DNA of 7,789 nt from Paludibacteraceae bacterium (GTDB taxonomy: Bacteria; Bacteroidota; Bacteroidia; Bacteroidales; Paludibacteraceae). The stretch spans positions 1 to 7,789 of the forward strand of contig JAGCIZ010000061.1 in NCBI GenBank assembly GCA_017648235.1. Direction: 5' to 3'. The notes under the pieces were generated by a model. That model searched no databases. It saw nothing but the letters and a program-made list of their open reading frames with translations, and was not told where the DNA came from. The position numbers and the translations under genes were made by a program. Positions within the stretch are counted from its first letter, which is position 1, and each line of letters begins with the position of its first letter. Shown here piece by piece: positions 6,256 through 7,789 of the stretch.

Positions 6256-6435
6256 TATACTTTTCTTCGGATTCCGAGGTCTTCGACTACCTATCACCCC
6301 AAATACAAGAATAAATCCCACGTAGCATCTACGTGAGTTAGATTTTTTATTCTTTGGGGTAATTCTGAAATTGTCGAAGTTTCGGAATCCCGAATAAAAA
6401 GCTAACGCTTTCCAATTATTTTCAAGATGTGCGTA
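6231..6435. repeat. Large nested imperfect inverted repeat (~205 bp rod-like palindrome)
   Basis: Complementary blocks occur in mirror order: 6231-6239 with 6427-6435 (TACGCACAT, 9 bp); 6260-6264 with 6397-6401; 6266-6270 with 6390-6394; 6271-6277 with 6382-6388 (ATTCCGA); 6281-6287 with 6373-6379 (CTTCGAC); 6296-6303 with 6353-6360 (ACCCCAAA); 6309-6313 with 6348-6352; 6314-6317 with 6341-6344; and the tip 6319-6325 with 6329-6335 (CACGTAG) around the loop CAT. That is about 57 bp of pairing in perfect register order. Mismatches include two G-U wobbles if + strand RNA is made (6278/6279 with 6381/6380) and one if - strand RNA is made (6295 with 6361), so the strand is undecided. It could be a structured RNA, a recombination site or a decayed palindromic mobile element. 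Confidence 0.75.
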
Positions 6436-6447
6436 TCAGATATACGC
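6431..6447. repeat. Small hairpin overlapping the right arm of the large inverted repeat
   Basis: GCGTAT (6431-6436) pairs with ATACGC (6442-6447) around a 5-nt loop. Its left half is the same sequence that pairs with 6231-6235 in the long-range stem, so only one of the two can form at a time. On the - strand it is about 53 bp after the ileS stop, but no T run follows, so it is not a convincing terminator. Confidence 0.5.
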
Positions 6448-6499
6448 TTTATATCATAGGCAAAATGTTTTTAATGGTTATTCAATATATAAAGTTAAA

Positions 6500-7789
6500 T
6501 TACGCTTTTTCAATATAAATGTTCACTACAAAATCTTCGAAGTCAAGCGGTGTAGGGTTTGCTATTTGTTCCACAACGCAGAGCGAAGTAGCCAATACTT
6601 GCGAAGCGATGTAATCTTTGTGGTTTTCTACAGCTTCGGTTATCTCCTCGCGTGCTTCGATGTTCACCGATATTTTGTCAGTGATTTCGTAACCGCTTGT
6701 TTTTCTGATGTTTTGAATGCGGTTTACAAGTTCGCGAGCAACACCTTCTTGTCGTAATGCTTCGGACACCTCAATGTCGAGAGCAATGGTCAGGTTGCCT
6801 TCGTTGGCTACAAGCCAGCCCGGCATATCTTCGGTAGCAATTTCTACATCGGCAATTTCTATGCAAACCTCTCCACTAGCCAAAGCGAGCATGATGCTTC
6901 CTTTTGTTTCTATAGCGGCAATTTCTTCTTGTGCAAGACCGGCAATGGCTGCGGCAATTTCTTTCATTTGTTTGCCGTATTTTTTGCCCAATGTTTTGAA
7001 GTTCGGTTTGATGCGTTTCACCAATTTGATGGTAGAATTTTCGTCGGTAACCACCTGAAGTTCTTTGATATTTACTTCCGTTTTAATCAAATCGGCAACA
7101 TGTTGCAATTGTTTCAAAACATCTTCGCTCGAAACGGGGATAACAGCTTTTTGCAATGGCTGACGCACTTTTTTGTTTGCTTTTTTACGAAGTGCCAAAA
7201 TCATAGAAGTAGCTTGCTGTGCAAGTTGCATACATGCTTCAAGGTTCTGCGAAACAAGTGCTTCGTTGCATGTAGGGAAGTCTGTCAAATGTACTGAGCC
7301 TTCTCCCGTCAAGTCGCAATACAAACGGTCTGCATAGAATGGAGCGATAGGAGCCATCAATTTGCTGATGGTTACTAGGCATTCGTAAAGTGTTTGGTAA
7401 GCAGCTAATTTATCGTTGTCCATTGTTCCTCCCCAGAATCGTTTGCGGTTGAGACGAACGTACCAGTTCGATAAGTTTTCTTGAACAAAATCGCTGATAG
7501 CACGACCAGCACGAGTTGGCTCGTAGTTTTCGTAATGTTCGGCCACCTCTTTAACTAGCGAATTGAGCAATGAAAGTATCCATTGGTCAATTTCGGGACG
7601 TTCGGCAACGTTTATTTGTGCTTCGTTGCCACTGAATCCGTCAACGTTGGCATAAAGAGCAAAGAATGAATAAGTGTTATAGAGTGTTCCGAAAAATTTA
7701 CGGCGAACCTCTTCCACACCTTCTACGTCAAATTTGAGGTTGTCCCAAGGCGATGCATTTGTCATCATATACCAACGCAATGGGTCTGA
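6500..7789 (-). CDS. ileS: Isoleucyl-tRNA synthetase, C-terminal part (5' end outside window)
   Basis: Charges tRNA-Ile with isoleucine; cytosolic. The frame is open to the right edge, giving 429 visible residues beginning SDPLRWYMMTNASPWDNLKF, a hallmark sequence that in the family follows the KMSKS loop; KMSKS itself and the HIGH and editing domains are outside the window. Next come the anticodon-binding helical domain (EVRRKFFGTLYN, DQWILSLLNSLVKEV, NWYVRLNRKRFWGG) and a long C-terminal region (ALRQEGVARELVNRIQNIRK, DKISVNIEA). No CxxC pairs occur at the C-terminus, so the zinc finger of E. coli-type enzymes is absent; this fits the eukaryote-like type 2 IleRS common in Bacteroidota. Base use is visibly less AT-rich than in the dacB-birA region. 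No clear terminator follows it. Confidence 0.97.
   Translation of the reverse strand, partial: SDPLRWYMMTNASPWDNLKFDVEGVEEVRRKFFGTLYNTYSFFALYANVDGFSGNEAQINVAERPEIDQWILSLLNSLVKEVAEHYENYEPTRAGRAISDFVQENLSNWYVRLNRKRFWGGTMDNDKLAAYQTLYECLVTISKLMAPIAPFYADRLYCDLTGEGSVHLTDFPTCNEALVSQNLEACMQLAQQATSMILALRKKANKKVRQPLQKAVIPVSSEDVLKQLQHVADLIKTEVNIKELQVVTDENSTIKLVKRIKPNFKTLGKKYGKQMKEIAAAIAGLAQEEIAAIETKGSIMLALASGEVCIEIADVEIATEDMPGWLVANEGNLTIALDIEVSEALRQEGVARELVNRIQNIRKTSGYEITDKISVNIEAREEITEAVENHKDYIASQVLATSLCVVEQIANPTPLDFEDFVVNIYIEKA

Larger units (their letters stand above)
6158..6499. other. Noncoding interval between ileS and the exported protein gene, rich in inverted repeats
   Basis: This is the longest gene-free stretch of the window, 342 bp. 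I see no credible ORF, tRNA or exact TAnnTTTG promoter in it. Its outer parts are plain AT-rich DNA (including the palindrome TTTTAATTAAAA at 6164-6175, 7 bp before the start of the exported protein gene). The middle, 6184-6447, holds several overlapping inverted repeats described in separate entries. It forms the 3' flank of ileS and the 5' flank of the 5603-6157 gene. Confidence 0.85.

Noticed and set aside
6398..6411. Possible ileS terminator, AAAGC-GTTA-GCTTT followed by T bases on the - strand
   Set aside because: The stem is only 5 bp with two G-C pairs and lies within the larger inverted repeat; too weak to call a terminator.
6231..6435. Integron attC site as an explanation for the palindrome
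   Set aside because: I do not see the paired RYYYAAC / GTRRRY core sites at the ends, and there is no integrase or cassette array in the window.
6184..6447. CRISPR repeat or tRNA gene in the noncoding interval
   Set aside because: The repeats are inverted and nested, not direct and evenly spaced, and no cloverleaf with T-loop sequence was found.
6717..7297. Two open frames on the + strand (113 and 122 residues) inside ileS
   Set aside because: They overlap each other and lie fully antisense to conserved IleRS coding sequence; no domain is visible.

Overview
The window looks like a chromosomal housekeeping segment of a low-GC Bacteroidota bacterium, probably of the order Bacteroidales. The signs are a bifunctional HisB, KdsB (LPS synthesis, so Gram-negative), an IleRS tail without the bacterial zinc finger, start codons preceded by A-rich tracts instead of Shine-Dalgarno sequences, and two matches to the Bacteroidetes -7 promoter element TAnnTTTG. 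The species cannot be named from this.

Layout on the + strand: the 3' part of hisB (histidine biosynthesis; its 5' end lies outside the window) and, 17 bp later, kdsB (CMP-Kdo synthetase). A strong hairpin follows kdsB and serves as a shared terminator, because everything else in the window is on the - strand and converges on it.

Layout on the - strand in transcription order (right to left): the 3' part of ileS (5' end outside the window); a 342 bp noncoding interval with an unusually dense set of nested inverted repeats; a 184-residue exported or membrane-anchored protein of unknown function; an intrinsic terminator; a promoter driving a tightly packed trio of a 61-residue two-helix membrane protein, dacB (PBP4-type DD-peptidase) and birA (biotin-protein ligase), each joined to the next by an ATGA stop/start overlap; then a second promoter and the translation set infC-rpmI-rplT (IF3, L35, L20). 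The usual partner thrS is not next to infC; birA occupies that side.

The known genes are ordinary core functions: amino-acid and LPS precursor synthesis, ribosome and initiation factor, cell-wall remodelling, biotin attachment and tRNA charging. I found no mobile-element gene, CRISPR array, rRNA or tRNA. The parts least explained by known families are the noncoding structured interval at about 6184-6447, the unknown exported protein beside it, and the small membrane protein coupled to dacB. I did not see a convincing new defence or catalytic system.
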